Positions 1 through 44,837 of a stretch of 64,000 bases of DNA are shown piece by piece. This stretch comes from Panopea generosa. Taxonomy: Eukaryota > Mollusca > Bivalvia > Adapedonta > Hiatellidae. Position 1 is the stretch's first letter. The number at the start of each line of letters is the position of its first letter. The notes under the pieces are model-generated. The model was not told where the DNA came from and ran no database searches. It saw only the letters and a program-made list of their open reading frames with translations. The position numbers were made by a program, and so were the translations under genes. The stretch lies in NCBI GenBank assembly GCA_029582155.1, contig CM055894.1:32269707-32333706 (forward strand), in the 5' to 3' direction.

Positions 1-1000
1 ATGTCTTCCTTGGTATGTATACAAGCCTATGATGGTGGATGCCAATCATGAAATCGCCTTTTAATCTCAAAATTAGGTCAAAGGTCAACTAGGTGTAGTT
101 ATTAACATATAGGATAAAGAACACGGTCTAATTAAAATAATTATTTATTTATTGAACTGACAACTATACAAATATGTCGACTATTAGAAAAATGAATAAA
201 ATATGTTAAAAGTTGTGTTGTCAAATTTAGGTCAATCGTCAAAAAGTGGGTAAAATTTATGAATTTTGAATTTCTTGTGAAATGCAAGATTCCAATTCAT
301 AAAAACAGGCAAGTATTTTATATTAAATGAAGTGAATACATAAACAAACTTTATAATAAATTAAGCATATTAAAACTGAAGGAAATAGCTTGATGAGGTC
401 ACAATAGAAGTCGGACAAAATTAATAGCGGTTTAGAAATAGTTAATATTCTCAAACATTGCTCAACATAGAAAGCTAATAATTTGTAGTCATTTTAATAT
501 ACACTGTCTAGTTAATACGTTGCTACATAATAAGGACATTTGTTAGAATGCAGAAAGCAACTATTCAGAGAGCATGCATTCCAAAAGCCTGAATCAGAGT
601 GTGACTATCAATGATTATGTACCATTGCAGTGAAGAATTGGGAAAGTCACCAAGTTAAAATCACTTCATATTCAGAGATATTCAATAATTCAGTCTTTGT
701 GGTAGAGTTTTTAGATCATACAACCCTAACAAGTGGTAGAGGTACCAACGACAATTTGTGTTTCGGCACAGAACCAATTTCTACATTTCACCTAGCATTT
801 ACAGCTAACAAAGAAATGTTTAAATGTTTAAATGTTTAAAAGACTGCAGAAGTTTTCTGATATCTTTAACAACCTGAAATTTCTGCATGTGTGAAAAATC
901 ATATATTAAGGCAAATGTATGTTTGTTTTTTCTTTAAAGGATCATTCTCAGAAAATGTAAAAAGTATCCATTTGTTTGATCAAAACTTGAACATCAGACA
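1..1000. other. No gene recognised
   Basis: AT-rich sequence with only short chance open frames. The longest plus-strand frame, at 630-839, lacks an ATG and has no recognisable domain. If the plus-strand Ig receptor gene has its signal-peptide exon inside the window, it should lie somewhere in 1-6386. I looked for a hydrophobic start ending in a phase-1 donor and did not find one. Confidence 0.6.
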
Positions 1001-1330
1001 CATTAACATCATTTCATGAAGGCAGACGACCGAATCTGGTGTAGGTGTGGTCTTCTTCTGCATCACTTACTTCTTGAAGTGACTTCTCTAACACATACGA
1101 CTGAGTTGTTGAAGTGACACAGAATTTGTATCTGGACTGGTCATTTTATGTGATTCCTATTTTCCTATTGTTCATGTTTTCATTTATCTTGTTGCTTAGT
1201 CAGTCTTCAGTCATTTTGTTCCTTTTGACTATAAAAAATCCTATCTGTAAATTCCCCACACATATCTGGTACTGTCTTTCGAGACACTTCATATCATCTT
1301 AGTAAACAGGTCTTGATTGCCGCATACAAG

Positions 1331-1795
1331 TTATTTCTTTTTAGAATATAGTGGCTGATCTGCTGTGATAATGGTGTTGCTTTGACCAATATGATTTGAA
1401 ATTGCTTCAAATATATTGATAAATGTGTTTAGTTCATCTACATAAGATTGTTGTAATTCATTGTAAGCTCTCCAAGTCGTAACTGTTCGCACATCATTTT
1501 GACTGTTTGCTAAAAATCTATTCAAATATTCCGAATATATGCTGTTAAACATGTTTCATTATTGTTTGTGTACTTGCATTCATGTCGTCAGGTCCATGTA
1601 TTGGATATGGCCTACCATCAGTGCTTTATCTAAATGGATAGTTTTCATAGTATCAGCAAAAGCAAGTTTGCCGAATTCACAAGTTCTGGTATTAGTAACC
1701 ACATAATTTTCCCAACAACCATATTGTGCTGTTTCTTTCATCTAACGTTGCTTCAACAGCATCAATATTATCATAAGAGTAGTGAGCAAATGTAT
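1331..1795 (-). pseudogene. Degraded remains of an uncharacterised repeat-encoded protein
   Basis: A 73-codon minus-strand open frame at 1331-1552 contains the peptide TADQPLYSKKK near its end. A second protein-like trace lies at about 1757-1792 (YDNIDAVEATLDERN). These recall, from memory only, motifs of a repetitive family of uncharacterised proteins in invertebrate genomes (forms like 'DNNDINEETLDG' and 'TFDQPLY'). It is treated as a broken fossil of a mobile or repeated element of unknown class. Neighbouring sequence up to about 2.9 kb may belong to it, but I cannot delimit it. Confidence 0.3.
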
Positions 1796-2899
1796 CATTT
1801 TTCTATATTTTCATAGAGATAAACAGATCATATCAATTTTTGATATACATCCTAAGACTGTTATTTGAAATTAAGTTGTCAATTCTACTGATAATATTTT
1901 TTTCAACAGTGTGGTTGACAGCATGGAAAAGTCTGACACTCATTTCAGAACGAGCTGCCTTGTGAAGAGCATGTCCAAGGCCAACATTTTGTGATTGTGT
2001 ATTCCGTTAGATACGCAAAATACTATATCTCCTGCGCTAGTATACAAACTTTATAATTCTCCGCATAGGTTCTGACTTCAGCATTGCCGTCTAGAATAAT
2101 TGTCATAACACCAAATAGCAGGCGAGATAGAGAAAGAACCTTCCAGGAACTACCTTGTCTACGTAATAATCAATGTCTATTCCTTCCCAAAGGGAATCAT
2201 GCCCATCTCACCTCTGACTTGGTGAGCACCAGTCAACATTTTTCTGTAGAAGTATAATTTCATATAGAAAACTTGAATCATTATCAGATATTAATCAGTA
2301 TATGTCCCGAAATCAGACGTATAGATGATAGTCTAATAAACTGTTCTTATGGGTCAGTAGCTTTTCTGACGTCTTCATAGAACGATCCTCATTTTGTTTG
2401 GAATATACTGATTTAAGACCTGCTTCCTTGTAAAAAAGCTACTCCAGTCGCCACAAATAATCACCGGAGCTAACCGTTTTCCAGTTCAAATCAAAATTCT
2501 GTCATTACTGTATCATCTTCAATAGTATCCGCATACTTCACAAATTGTCTTTTAAACTTAAACAAACATTTTAGATTGTATTTTACTTCGGACGCAATAA
2601 GGTCATTTACAACCGCAATTCATACTCTTGAAAAAGATCACTCTTATACAGTGTAACTGTTGTACATCTTCAGATTGAAATAAAATACAACAACTCCAAT
2701 CAGTGGGTAATATTTTGTTGCTGAACGGACAGGATCATTTTTTAACACTTCTTCGACACTACTGGTAGAAGGTCCCATTTTTCCTTTGATTTTATTAATT
2801 TTGTTTTTGGAAGTGAATACACAATAACAAATTTTAGGCCATAAAATGTTTCAATCTCACTAAGTGTCACGATCAAAACTGTTAATTATATCAAGAACT

Positions 2900-4750
2900 T
2901 TTATACAGGAGGTAACAAGCAGAATTCTACGAATCTCAGATACTTTGTATTGCATATTTATATATGAGGAGACAACTTTTACTAGTTTTACGTACAATTA
3001 AGGTAATTTGATTACATCATAACATAAACTCTCTTTCTTTTACATTTATTTAATCTAAGGAATATATATTCGTAATTGTTATTTCTCCTGAAATCGCATT
3101 TTTAATTGGAAAAGAGATAAATCATGTCTCAGTCAAGGTCACTATCATTACGATAAAACATGGCATATTAGTTTCCTCTAAGATGTTTTTAGTGTTAAGG
3201 TTTTTAAGTAAATCATGCCAAGGTCAAAAGCAAAGTTCTATTCTGCCTTATTAAAAGAATAAGTATTTCAGTTTTTTATCCAAGCTTTTCAAAACTTCTC
3301 AGGGATATTGATGACTAGGGTATATATGTATTAGACCAGTATGAACAAAAAATCGTTACATGTCCTACTGGGCATTTTGTATTTGTTCTTATATTTTATT
3401 TGTATTCTCTATTACAACATTTATATTAAAAATTAACATTAATCCTTCATATTCAAACACATTACATTACTAAGAATACATTAACTAAAGCAGAGCCACA
3501 TTCCTTTCAAATGTGACCAGCACGTTTTCTCACAATAAAGATTGTTTGACAGAGTAAAGACATCCAAGGTTTGAAGAAACTGATCTTAAGAAAGTTTCGT
3601 AGAGAAAGATAGACCTTAAATATAATTACAATGCAGTCTATCAAAAACGAAACAGCTTTATAAATATATCCGAGGCGCACAGCGGTTTCTCCCACTTCAA
3701 ACCTACCCTTAAGGTATATATTGATATAAAGTCGTGGTATATAGACATGTTTTAAGTCAACCGACCTCATGTATGCTGTCTGGCACTTAAATTGGATAGG
3801 CGCCCGGAATACTGCTGTTTGCTAAGTTATACGCCTACTCAAACAGAGATATATCTTAAAGGTGCTATTAAATACCGACACGTCAGTCAGGTTATTGATT
3901 ACACAGAAGTAGGATATAAACCTGACTAATAATTCACTTACTTACAGGTTAATTTACGATGCGATTGAAATATCTGCCACAGCAGATGATATAATATTGG
4001 CCTAAATATCGGTGATATCATGCAATGAAATACACACTTTCAGTATATATATAAAAAAGATATCGTCTTGTTTATGTCTTTTATCTAGGATACGGTCATA
4101 TTTATCAATTTAAAACAGTTTATTATGTTATAATACATGCATATTTGCTCATCTAGATAACTGCTTGACATACGATGGGTGTTCGAAATGTATATGCCGT
4201 CTAAATATAAATAACTAACTAAATCGGCAATGTTTTCATTTCATACCATTAAAGTATTTCTCCCCGGTTAGAAATATATAATTTTAGTATGTGGATCCAT
4301 TTCCGGAATGCGTAAGGTAGATATTTATTGGGTTTACGAGGTTGTCCAAGAGTAATAGTACAACCCTGTCAATTTCATATTTACGGCGTCAAATGCGAAT
4401 GTATGGTATCATTGGACAGATCAACACCTATCATATTGTCATAAAATATCAAATTATCTTCCTGTGATTGATAAGTTCATGTAAAAGTCACCATAGTAGC
4501 GCGAGTTGAGAAGTACGGGGGACTTTAACATTAGACGTCATTAAAATATATTGCATGACATTGGAAAGCAAACAACTTGCTCAATATGGCACCAAACGTT
4601 ACGAATAACAGCAGACGCCATTTCAGATCATACGCTACGCCATTTCAAAGTTTGACGTAATCATCTGGTATTTGAATACTTTTGTACAATAGTGCGGATT
4701 TGAATAGGGAAAAAAATGGGCCAAAAGTGTAAATGTGGAGCGTGGTAATA
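2900..4750. other. Non-coding AT-rich stretch
   Basis: Nothing recognised. There are short open frames only (for example 3507-3770 minus) without domain features. The part nearest 4750 could belong to the adjacent mariner remnant, but I could not pair terminal repeats. Confidence 0.5.
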
Positions 4751-4789
4751 TTTTGTGTTGGGTGTGATATGACCCCTCAGGATACAACG

Positions 4790-5360
4790 AAGTTTATTTC
4801 GCACAAAAAAAAGACGAATCCCGGAGTCTTGTGGTGTATTGCTGGTACAAAATCTTTGCTAATGGTGAGACAAGAGTAACTGACCGACAAAGATCTGGAC
4901 GGCCGAAATCTGGTGTTAAAACTGTCGTCGCAGATCTTATTAATAAAGATCGCCGACAACCTGTGCGGGCTTTAGGAGATTCACTTGGAGTATCAAACGA
5001 ATTGAATATGAGTAAAGTAGCTGCAAGATAGGTGCCACGCCTATTTGAGGGCCACGAGAGAACAGCATATCAAAGCATCAACAGCTTTTATTGAACGTTA
5101 CAAACATGATGGGGTGAATTTCTTAAATCGCATTATAGTTACGGATAAGATTTGGTCCATGATCTGGAAGCATGTTTCATCTCCAGCACCCAGGAAGGCC
5201 CGGACATGTAGATCCGCGAAGAAATCTTTGTTTATCTTCTTCCTTGACTATGATGGCCTCTTATTTCCACATGCTGTACCCAAGGATCGCACTGTCAATG
5301 TCGACTACTACCAGAATATTATTATACTATGTACAACAAATTCAAAATATCAAGCATGAT
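4790..5360 (+). pseudogene. Mariner-family transposase remnant
   Basis: Two plus-strand reading-frame segments match mariner transposase order. The first (4831-5031) has the N-terminal helix-turn-helix linker: VYCWYKIFANGET, then RQRSGRPKSG, then DRRQPVRALGDSLGVS and MSKVAAR. An in-frame TAG falls where the family has the Trp of its conserved RWVPR, and the frame then runs on as VPRLF. The second (5045-5359) keeps FLNRIIVTDKIW, the region of the first catalytic Asp (family form TGDETW), then HPGRP-like text read in a shifted frame, then FLDYDGLL around the second Asp, and VNVDYYQNI. The C-terminal part with the third catalytic Asp is not recognisable. The copy has at least one stop and one frameshift and is inactive. 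Terminal inverted repeats were not found. Confidence 0.8.
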
Positions 5361-5379
5361 TAACCTACAGATTAACCAT

Positions 5380-5595
5380 AATTATTCATTCATGTTGACA
5401 AATATAAGAGAAGCTGTGACTCTTCAAATAGGATACGAAAGCCAATGTTAACAATATTGACGTCGGATTCGGAAATTAATGATTTGAAGAGCACCTTACT
5501 GTTTTAAAATTGACACATCCTGCTCAACTGCTAAAGTTGTCCCTTTTTCATTTACTTCAAACAAAGTAACACTATTTTGCATTTCATTGTTAATA
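5380..5595. other. Left edge of the inverted duplication
   Basis: Around 5440-5490 the sequence carries the phrase AATATTGACGTCGGATTCGG. It resembles the reverse complement of about 54890-54970, which lies in the other Ig gene at the corresponding distance upstream of its Ig exon. This is the outermost position where I can see the two receptor loci align. Confidence 0.45.
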
Positions 5596-6247
5596 CAGTA
5601 GAACTTCGATCGCTCGAACTCGACGGGACTGGACAAAATAGTTCGTGTCAGCGGTAGTTCGAGTCAAGCCTGGTACAACAATCATCGTACATGTACATGG
5701 TGTAAAAGTACATTTGTGAACGTGTTATTGAATCCCATGAGACTGAACTTCCCATGTCTAAAATTTATAGGGTAAAATTGTATGTGACACTCTATTTTAT
5801 TTTGACTTCATATTGAATTACAAATAAACATCAAATTAAGAATCAAATTAACTTAATTAATGCAACATGTGGTATACAATTAAAGCAAACGTGTAACCAG
5901 TTATAAACACACTCGCCAAATTATCATAACAAACTTCTCGCTTTTAAAACAGTGGGAATATTATGACGTGTAGAAATTACTTCACACCTTTGAATGCGTG
6001 AACAAACATGGCAAACTTCTCCGATTTTCTTTATCTTTGATCAGTTGTTCGAGCGAAAGGTGCGAAAAGCACAGGTAAGTGTATTGGCGGGACCTAATTT
6101 CTAGTTCGACTGTTCGACCTATCAGTGTTCTAGCCATCGGTAGTAGAACAATAGAAATTATATAGGAATTTGGTAGGGACCGGGTTAGTTGTTCGAGCGA
6201 TCGGTGGTGTTCCAGCCAACCGAGTTCGAGCTATCGAAGTTCTACTG
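5596..6247. mobile_element. Non-autonomous pogo/Tigger-like element (MITE)
   Basis: The element starts CAGTAGAACTTCGATCGCTC and ends with the near inverted complement GAGCTATCGAAGTTCTACTG, giving terminal inverted repeats of about 27 bp. A TA dinucleotide flanks both ends (5594-5595 and 6248-6249), as expected for Tc1/mariner/pogo target duplications. The CAGTAGAAC-type terminus is typical of pogo-like elements. The 652-bp body has no transposase frame. It contains further fragments of the terminal motif (GTTCGAG...), suggesting internal rearrangement. It sits about 140 bp upstream of the first Ig exon of the plus-strand gene. Confidence 0.8.
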
Positions 6248-6386
6248 TATAAGCTATGACAAAAGTGTACGAACCTACCGATCACCTCTAGTACTGTTGG
6301 ATAATATAGTTAGCATTTCATCACATTCATGACCACTCTGCACGAGTTATTGTAGTAAAAGTATCATTTTTTAAATATATTTACAG

Positions 6387-38801
<32,415 letters not shown>

Positions 38802-40559
38802 AACAAATGAGGAACATACGTTATGACATATATATTTATATCTCAATGAAAAATGGAGAAGGATATGCAAATTGTTCCTGAGATATAAGTTAAAGTAATT
38901 GCCACCATTTTGTTAAAACTAAACATTGCTAGGTGTGCCAGATGCACATTTCCTGTATCAAATACAGTGTTAACGCTTACCTTAGTAGTGTAGAATGCTC
39001 TGAATGCATTAACTGAACAAGCCTTCTGTCTTAGAACCGATCGAAAAGAGTGCTTTGTAATGTGTGTATTTAGTTCAAAACGTCAACATGGTTATCGATC
39101 TGTTTACCCAACTAAACCAGACTGCTTGCTACTTAAGCACAATAATTTACATTATTTAAAGTTATACATGCTATTTTCTGTTCAGTGTATGTCATGTATA
39201 TTGTTTACGTGTGTTACTTAATGTCGTACGATAGCTATTCATAGCTAATGTGTATATATGTTGTACATACCGACCTTTAAAAGTGAGTATTTTGTATCTC
39301 GTACAATGCAAAGCTATATTACAAAATATTTCATCGAGTATTTTATTTCAAGCACTTTCATTTGAAGAAAGCAATTTGTTCATTGTGAACTATTAACTGA
39401 TACCATTAATACATAAAAATGTATTGTATATGCACTTTCATCGAGAGACCTATTAACTGATACCATTAATACACAGAAATGTATAATAATGACTATTTAT
39501 TTCCAGATCACAGCATTTTATATATAAAAAATCAAAATGTACTGTATAATTGTTAGATAATTTGTCATACCTTTTTTGTGAAGTTAAATATTCGTTACAT
39601 TTAATTAGTTAAACTGGTAGATTTATATGAAATACCTGCCGTTATCAGTTCTAAACGAAATTCGATAAAGCTTGTCTTTCGGTCACTTGACATAGGTATG
39701 TCCCATTCTAATTAAGAGTATTGATACCTACTGCAGTATTGTCATTTTATAATTGCACCATGTAGATATATGTATCACAAATTTCCATGTAAATATCAAT
39801 TATTGATGAATAAATCAAAGTGACATTGTCGTATTACTTATTCATTCGGAGATGATCACATGTTCTATTCCTTTTTAATCATTGATATAGTTTCGAGTGT
39901 GTGTGATTAAACAGTGGTTATTGATAACTAATCAATGACTGTGTGTGTGTATATATATCACTATATAAACTGTATTTTGATAGTTACAGTGTTTAAACTT
40001 AGAGGTCATTGCATATTTATTTTCTGGATGTTAACACTGTATATGATTGCGTGTGGTTAGATGTTAATTAATGAAGAAAAGAAATAACAGAAATTAACCT
40101 GTTCGCAATGACTCACCGCTAGCATATCTACAATGAGCAGAAAGATAAACGCCCCTACATATTTGAGTTTTCAAGAAAGCCAAAAAGCACGAGCATTTTA
40201 ATAGTGATACTATTGGAAGGTTGTTGGGGGTCAAAATAAAAAAAATCACAAAATATCAGACACTCGTTATGTAACGTTTGGCGTATCGAGTTTGAGTCAG
40301 AATTTGTCACTTGCATTAATTTTCGACTGTGACCACAATTTGCTGGTATATATTCAATATTTATGCGGCACCTCGACGTACAGTAACTTAAAACAATCGT
40401 TTTTGGCAAATTACTCGACTACCGCTGTAATGCCGGAGTCAAATCATATTAATTTTAACTAACATTTATCTGAACTTATTTTCGATTAATCTGTACATAA
40501 TTGGCCATACCATTAAGGCCCTCAATGGCTAGTCCTGATGAGACGAACAGCACAATTTC

Positions 40560-40560
<1 letters not shown>
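38802..40560. other. Possible 3' UTR, then non-coding
   Basis: If the terminal exon is right, 38802 to about 39830 is 3' UTR, ending at AATAAA 39809-39814. A duplicated phrase CTATTAACTGATACCATTAA occurs near 39391 and 39450. Nothing else recognised. Confidence 0.4.

Positions 40561-40619
<59 letters not shown>
40561..40619. repeat. (CT)n-(TA)n microsatellite
   Basis: About 19 CT units to 40599, then TA units to 40619. Confidence 0.97.
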
Positions 40620-40984
40620 CTGTTTGCTGTTTGTTACAATATGCAAAGTTTCTTGACATATTCTATTGAGATAAATAAATCTCTATATAAAATATGTAAT
40701 GTAAGAACATCTACAGATTCTTATACTATACTTCATTGATATATAAACTGTTACATATTTAATAGATTGAATTTGGGAGAAAGATTCACAAAAGCTGTAA
40801 GTTTTCTTCTGAATCCCTTTCATAATTGTATACACATGTGTTAACTAATATATTTTCAATGTAATTGTATACTACTTTTGAATAAAACATGTTTAAACTA
40901 AATCACAAAAGTATCATTTTGGTGGTTTGCTCCCGCTTTATGACCCAGATACTGTTCATGGGAAAACATTGATCTGTGCTATGT

Positions 40985-41280
40985 ATCGCCTGGTAAACCT
41001 GGTCTGCCATTCTCCGGTTATGATGGCGCCGCGCCAATAAAAGCGTGGCAGCGCGGTGACTTCGGGTCATTATTTGACCAGTGTATGGGCGCCGTGCTCT
41101 GATTGGTTAGGAATTACTATGCAAACGATTACGAATAGTATGTGCTGAGACACCATGCCGCCCAGCAGTAAAAGTAGGTGGCAACCGACGCTGACGTAAG
41201 TGTGCCAACGTGATGTAATGGTCGGTTCAGGTCTATGTGTCTCGGGGTTTACCAGGCGCAGACCGTAAACAGTCCAGGTT
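40985..41280 (-). pseudogene. Tc1-family transposase fragment
   Basis: Reading the minus strand from 41280 down: APGKPRDT, then DHYITLAHLRQRRLPPTF, HGVSAHTIRNRLHSN, IRARRPYTGQIMTRSHRAA and LLARRHHNRRMAD. This is the paired helix-turn-helix to pre-catalytic linker of Tc1-like transposases (family form HVSAQTVRNRLRE..LRARRPYVG..LT..HR..RL.WA..H). At least three in-frame stops are visible, two in the DT-to-DHY stretch and one after HSN. The DDE catalytic part is absent or unreadable. A dead fragment, noticeably GC-richer than its surroundings. Confidence 0.85.
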
Positions 41281-43040
41281 AGTTGGTAACGTTCCTTAAG
41301 TCACTCAGTCTTTTCGCGGCAGCACTCAAACTGACGTGCGACCACAATGGCCGTTACCCTACCAACTACCATCCCAGTTGCTGTGAAAAACTGTGAAAGA
41401 ATATATTAATTGTCAATAAGGCCTCTATTGCATGAATCGTATGACGTGAACGGAAATACCTGTCGACAGCATGTATAGCGTGCATATGGAAAAAGTGGAA
41501 ATAAATATTCTGGGCACTAAGCGGTATGTACACGGTGTACATGGGGTAAACTCCACATGATCTGATTCTCAACATCGTCAGGGTAAAAATTTATGTAATT
41601 TGGACATGTAACACAAACACAGACAGAGCTGCATCAGTTATAAAAGAAGGAAGTTTTTATTTTTGCTGAGTTAATAATTTGTACTGGTCTTACATAGGAC
41701 GCCATTGAGATAGTGTTAAATAAATGAATTTTAGGTAATTTGTTTGTCTTATATAATCATAAAACTAAATAAAAACCGTAATTTAATGTTTTATGTACAT
41801 TTATATTTAATACGTTGGAGGTTAATTTAGTTAAAACATATAAACACATTTTCATAAAAATATTACAAAATCATATTCAATAAAATTATATACATAGTTT
41901 TACACATGATAAAATCATATGCTTGACACTTCAACATTGCCTTGAATTGATTGTCTCCACTCCTAGTTATAGAACCTTATGAACGACCATTGTTTACAAC
42001 AAAAAAAATGAAAACAAGAGGAGTTAAATCCAGCAGAGCATGTCATGAATCAAACCAGAGTTATCGTTCAGTTGACCTGGCGAATCACACTAAATATATA
42101 CTTCCTGGTATTCACCTACAGTGGGGTTTGCAAACAAATACAACTACGATTAGTTGTAAATTGCATGTACGGATCACTTTATTTGTTGCACTTTAATGTT
42201 GTATCACATATCCAAACAATACTAGATTGATAGTACACTGGAGTAATTCCTTCTATACCTAAAGTAGAAAACTTTGTAAAAGCATGTTTGTATAGCATAG
42301 CAACCACTAGTCATAAATAAATATAACTGCATGTATGTATACATTACCATGCAGGGAACCCAAAGTTATCTTGCTAATTTATGTCCTAGAAGTATTACGC
42401 TAAAAATCCCTTTTGTTATTTAAATTTTGTTTTGTATTAAGATAATGACCATGGACATTTTAACTGTTTCCCAAAGACATTGATTTCCCTGTTCCCATTT
42501 GTTTGATGAAAAGGTCTGCATAACAGTAAATACTCTGCACCATATCAACTGTGGTACCCCCAAAAATTCTATCAATGTTTTGTATATTTGTTTTTCATTT
42601 AATACTTAAACAATTTTAGTTTAAGTTGTTTTATTGCAAATATATATCAGTAACAACTAACCTTACATCAACGAAACTTCGGTCAAACGAACTTAAGGAC
42701 AACTAGGACAATAACGATGTTATTTTGTTTTAATAAATGTAGATTAAGGGTCCTTTTCTACTGTCAAAATTTTCAGCAAGCTCATATCTCAGAAACTACA
42801 TGTCTTACAATAATTAAACTGTACATATGTCTTCGTTACAAGTATAATGGTTCAAGGGGAAAAGTAAGTGAGATAACTCATTTCTGTTTTAGGCCGAATC
42901 ATGGTCAATAAGAAAGAATCGTACCTTTCTCAAGCGTGCCATCATTCGATAGCTCTTGTTACAGCTAGGTCAACTGTTTCATAACATATGATCATTATAC
43001 ATGTCAAACTCGCTATAAAAATATATGATATTGCGTCGTG
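41281..43040. other. Non-coding intergenic stretch
   Basis: Nothing recognised. Open frames at 41951-42230 and 42717-42911 are short, overlap in several frames and show no domain. Confidence 0.5.
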
Positions 43041-43048
43041 TAGACATG

Positions 43049-43060
43049 TATATATATATA

Positions 43061-43102
<42 letters not shown>
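43049..43102. repeat. (TA)n microsatellite
   Basis: Alternating TA with one phase break. Confidence 0.97.
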
Positions 43103-43104
<2 letters not shown>

Positions 43105-43782
43105 CACACATATTTTTTACATATATTTAAATTATTGTTATAGTATGCACACACTTATGGTTCAATATTTAATACAGAGTGTTTTTGCCCTATTCCTTTA
43201 TCTCCATCTGTCTGCAAGGGTGTTTTCCTTTATTATAGTTTAATCTCCTATGTTTATTTTATATTTATTATAATTTGTTTATTACAAACTTTTGTTGATA
43301 AGATAAATAAAAATATTATAGAAATATTAAATCACATAAAATGAAATAAAAAGAAATTAAACATAAGAAGGTAATGGTAGAAAAAGATGACACCCTTTTT
43401 TTATAAGAAGTTTCAAAAACATAGGAAAAAAATAAAATAAAAATACAAAAGCAGAAAAAATAGAGTATCAATAGCTTTATTGTAAGTTAATGTAAAGAAA
43501 TATAAAAAAGATAAAGTAACATTAATGTTTGTTGCATATAGTTACCTGTAAGGACAAAGTAATAACATTTAGTAGTTGATATCTTAACAGCGTCTGGGAA
43601 ATGCATTAATGAAAGTTGTATATTATTTTAAGACATGGAACACAATTAATGGACAAATGAATGTTTTTTTCTCGAATACATAGTAAAAGAGATTAGATCT
43701 GTTATTCACAATACATCTAAATTTTAGTATTAACACAAACTATTTTCAATTAAAATTATCGACATTTGGACGCTTTAACGTA

Positions 43783-43965
43783 TGGGGTGCTTGGCCGAGC
43801 TGTAGAGCACCGAACCCATGATCGGAGAGACGTGGGTTCGATCTGCTGCCACGGCTATGTGTGGTGTCCTTGAGTAAGAATCCTTTTCTGCATATGCTTA
43901 GTACTGGCTCAACCAAGGAAGACTTCGAGCGTGATGTGTTTAAGTTGAAGTGAATAAATAAGTTG
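43783..43965 (+). mobile_element. tRNA-derived SINE
   Basis: The head carries an A box (TTGGCCGAGCTGTAGAGCA near 43790) and a B box (GTGGGTTCGATCTG near 43830). A conserved-looking central part follows (GTGTCCTTGAGTAAGAATCC, then TAGTACTGGCTCAACCAAGG and GACTTCGAGCG), ending in an AATAAATAA tail. This layout (tRNA head, body, short A-rich tail) is that of a polymerase III SINE. No acceptor stem pairs, so it is not a tRNA gene. Confidence 0.75.
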
Positions 43966-44830
43966 TAACTATTAACATTATTCTTATGACCAGTTCTCAC
44001 AACACTGTACATTATCCGTTGCAGATATACTGAATCGAAAATTTAACACGCTACTTTTGTATTTCAAAGAACTGTGTTTTGGACTATCGGGTGAAAACAT
44101 ATTCGATTACCTATTGCAATAATTATGAAAATATTCTAATTACTGTCACATTAGATAATACAAACTTAGTAATTGTTAACTTAAATGTCCTTTTTTATTA
44201 AAGTCCAAATTTCAAGGAAATTGATTTGATTCTTTTTTGAGAAAAAAAACCCCCGTAAAATTCCACGCGGTCGGCTAGCTGTTCAATTTGGTTTTCATGT
44301 TTGTCATCAGAACATTTTGATTTCAATTAGTCATGGATATTTATATGAAATGGTCACAGTTTCATCTTGAGTACAAATCCATACTGATATATATTGTGAA
44401 TACTGAACAGTACATGGAGTAACCATATATACATAATGTACCTGGTTCTTATTAGTATCATAACAATATTTGGTAGATTTGTTTCTGCATCACTGTTTAC
44501 TAAACACAAAATATTGCCGTAAATTCTCTACCGTTCTTTATACTCTGATACGCATAATGCAGTTGCATCGACAAGCCATCGGTCATATGTTGTGTTTGTT
44601 GTGAAACTCATATGCTTATTACTGGTTCTTCCCAAACAGGCGCCGAGCAAGATTTTTGTTAGTTTTAAAACTTAGTTCACAATCTTTGTAATACATCAAA
44701 ACTTCATTCCCAGTTTTTATCTTCATTGATATAGTGAATGGAATTTGTAAATTTAAATACATATAAATATATCAAATGCAATGAAATAACAGACAAAACA
44801 ATATTTCTCATACGATTTACTTTAAACATA
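43966..44830. other. Intergenic stretch between the two receptor 3' ends
   Basis: Nothing recognised. It lies between the SINE and the likely polyadenylation signal of the minus receptor. Confidence 0.5.
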
Positions 44831-44831
44831 A

Positions 44832-44837
44832 TTTATT
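44832..44837 (-). terminator. Likely poly(A) signal of the minus receptor gene
   Basis: First canonical AATAAA on the minus strand below the stop codon at 46137-46139. It would give a 3' UTR of about 1.3 kb. Confidence 0.45.

Noticed and set aside
1114-1302. Hydrophobic open frame that could be a signal or membrane exon for the plus gene
   Set aside because: It does not start with ATG, has no phase-1 donor, and lies against the degraded repeat remains.
43783-43860. tRNA gene
   Set aside because: A and B boxes are present but no acceptor stem pairs; the downstream body and tail are those of a SINE.
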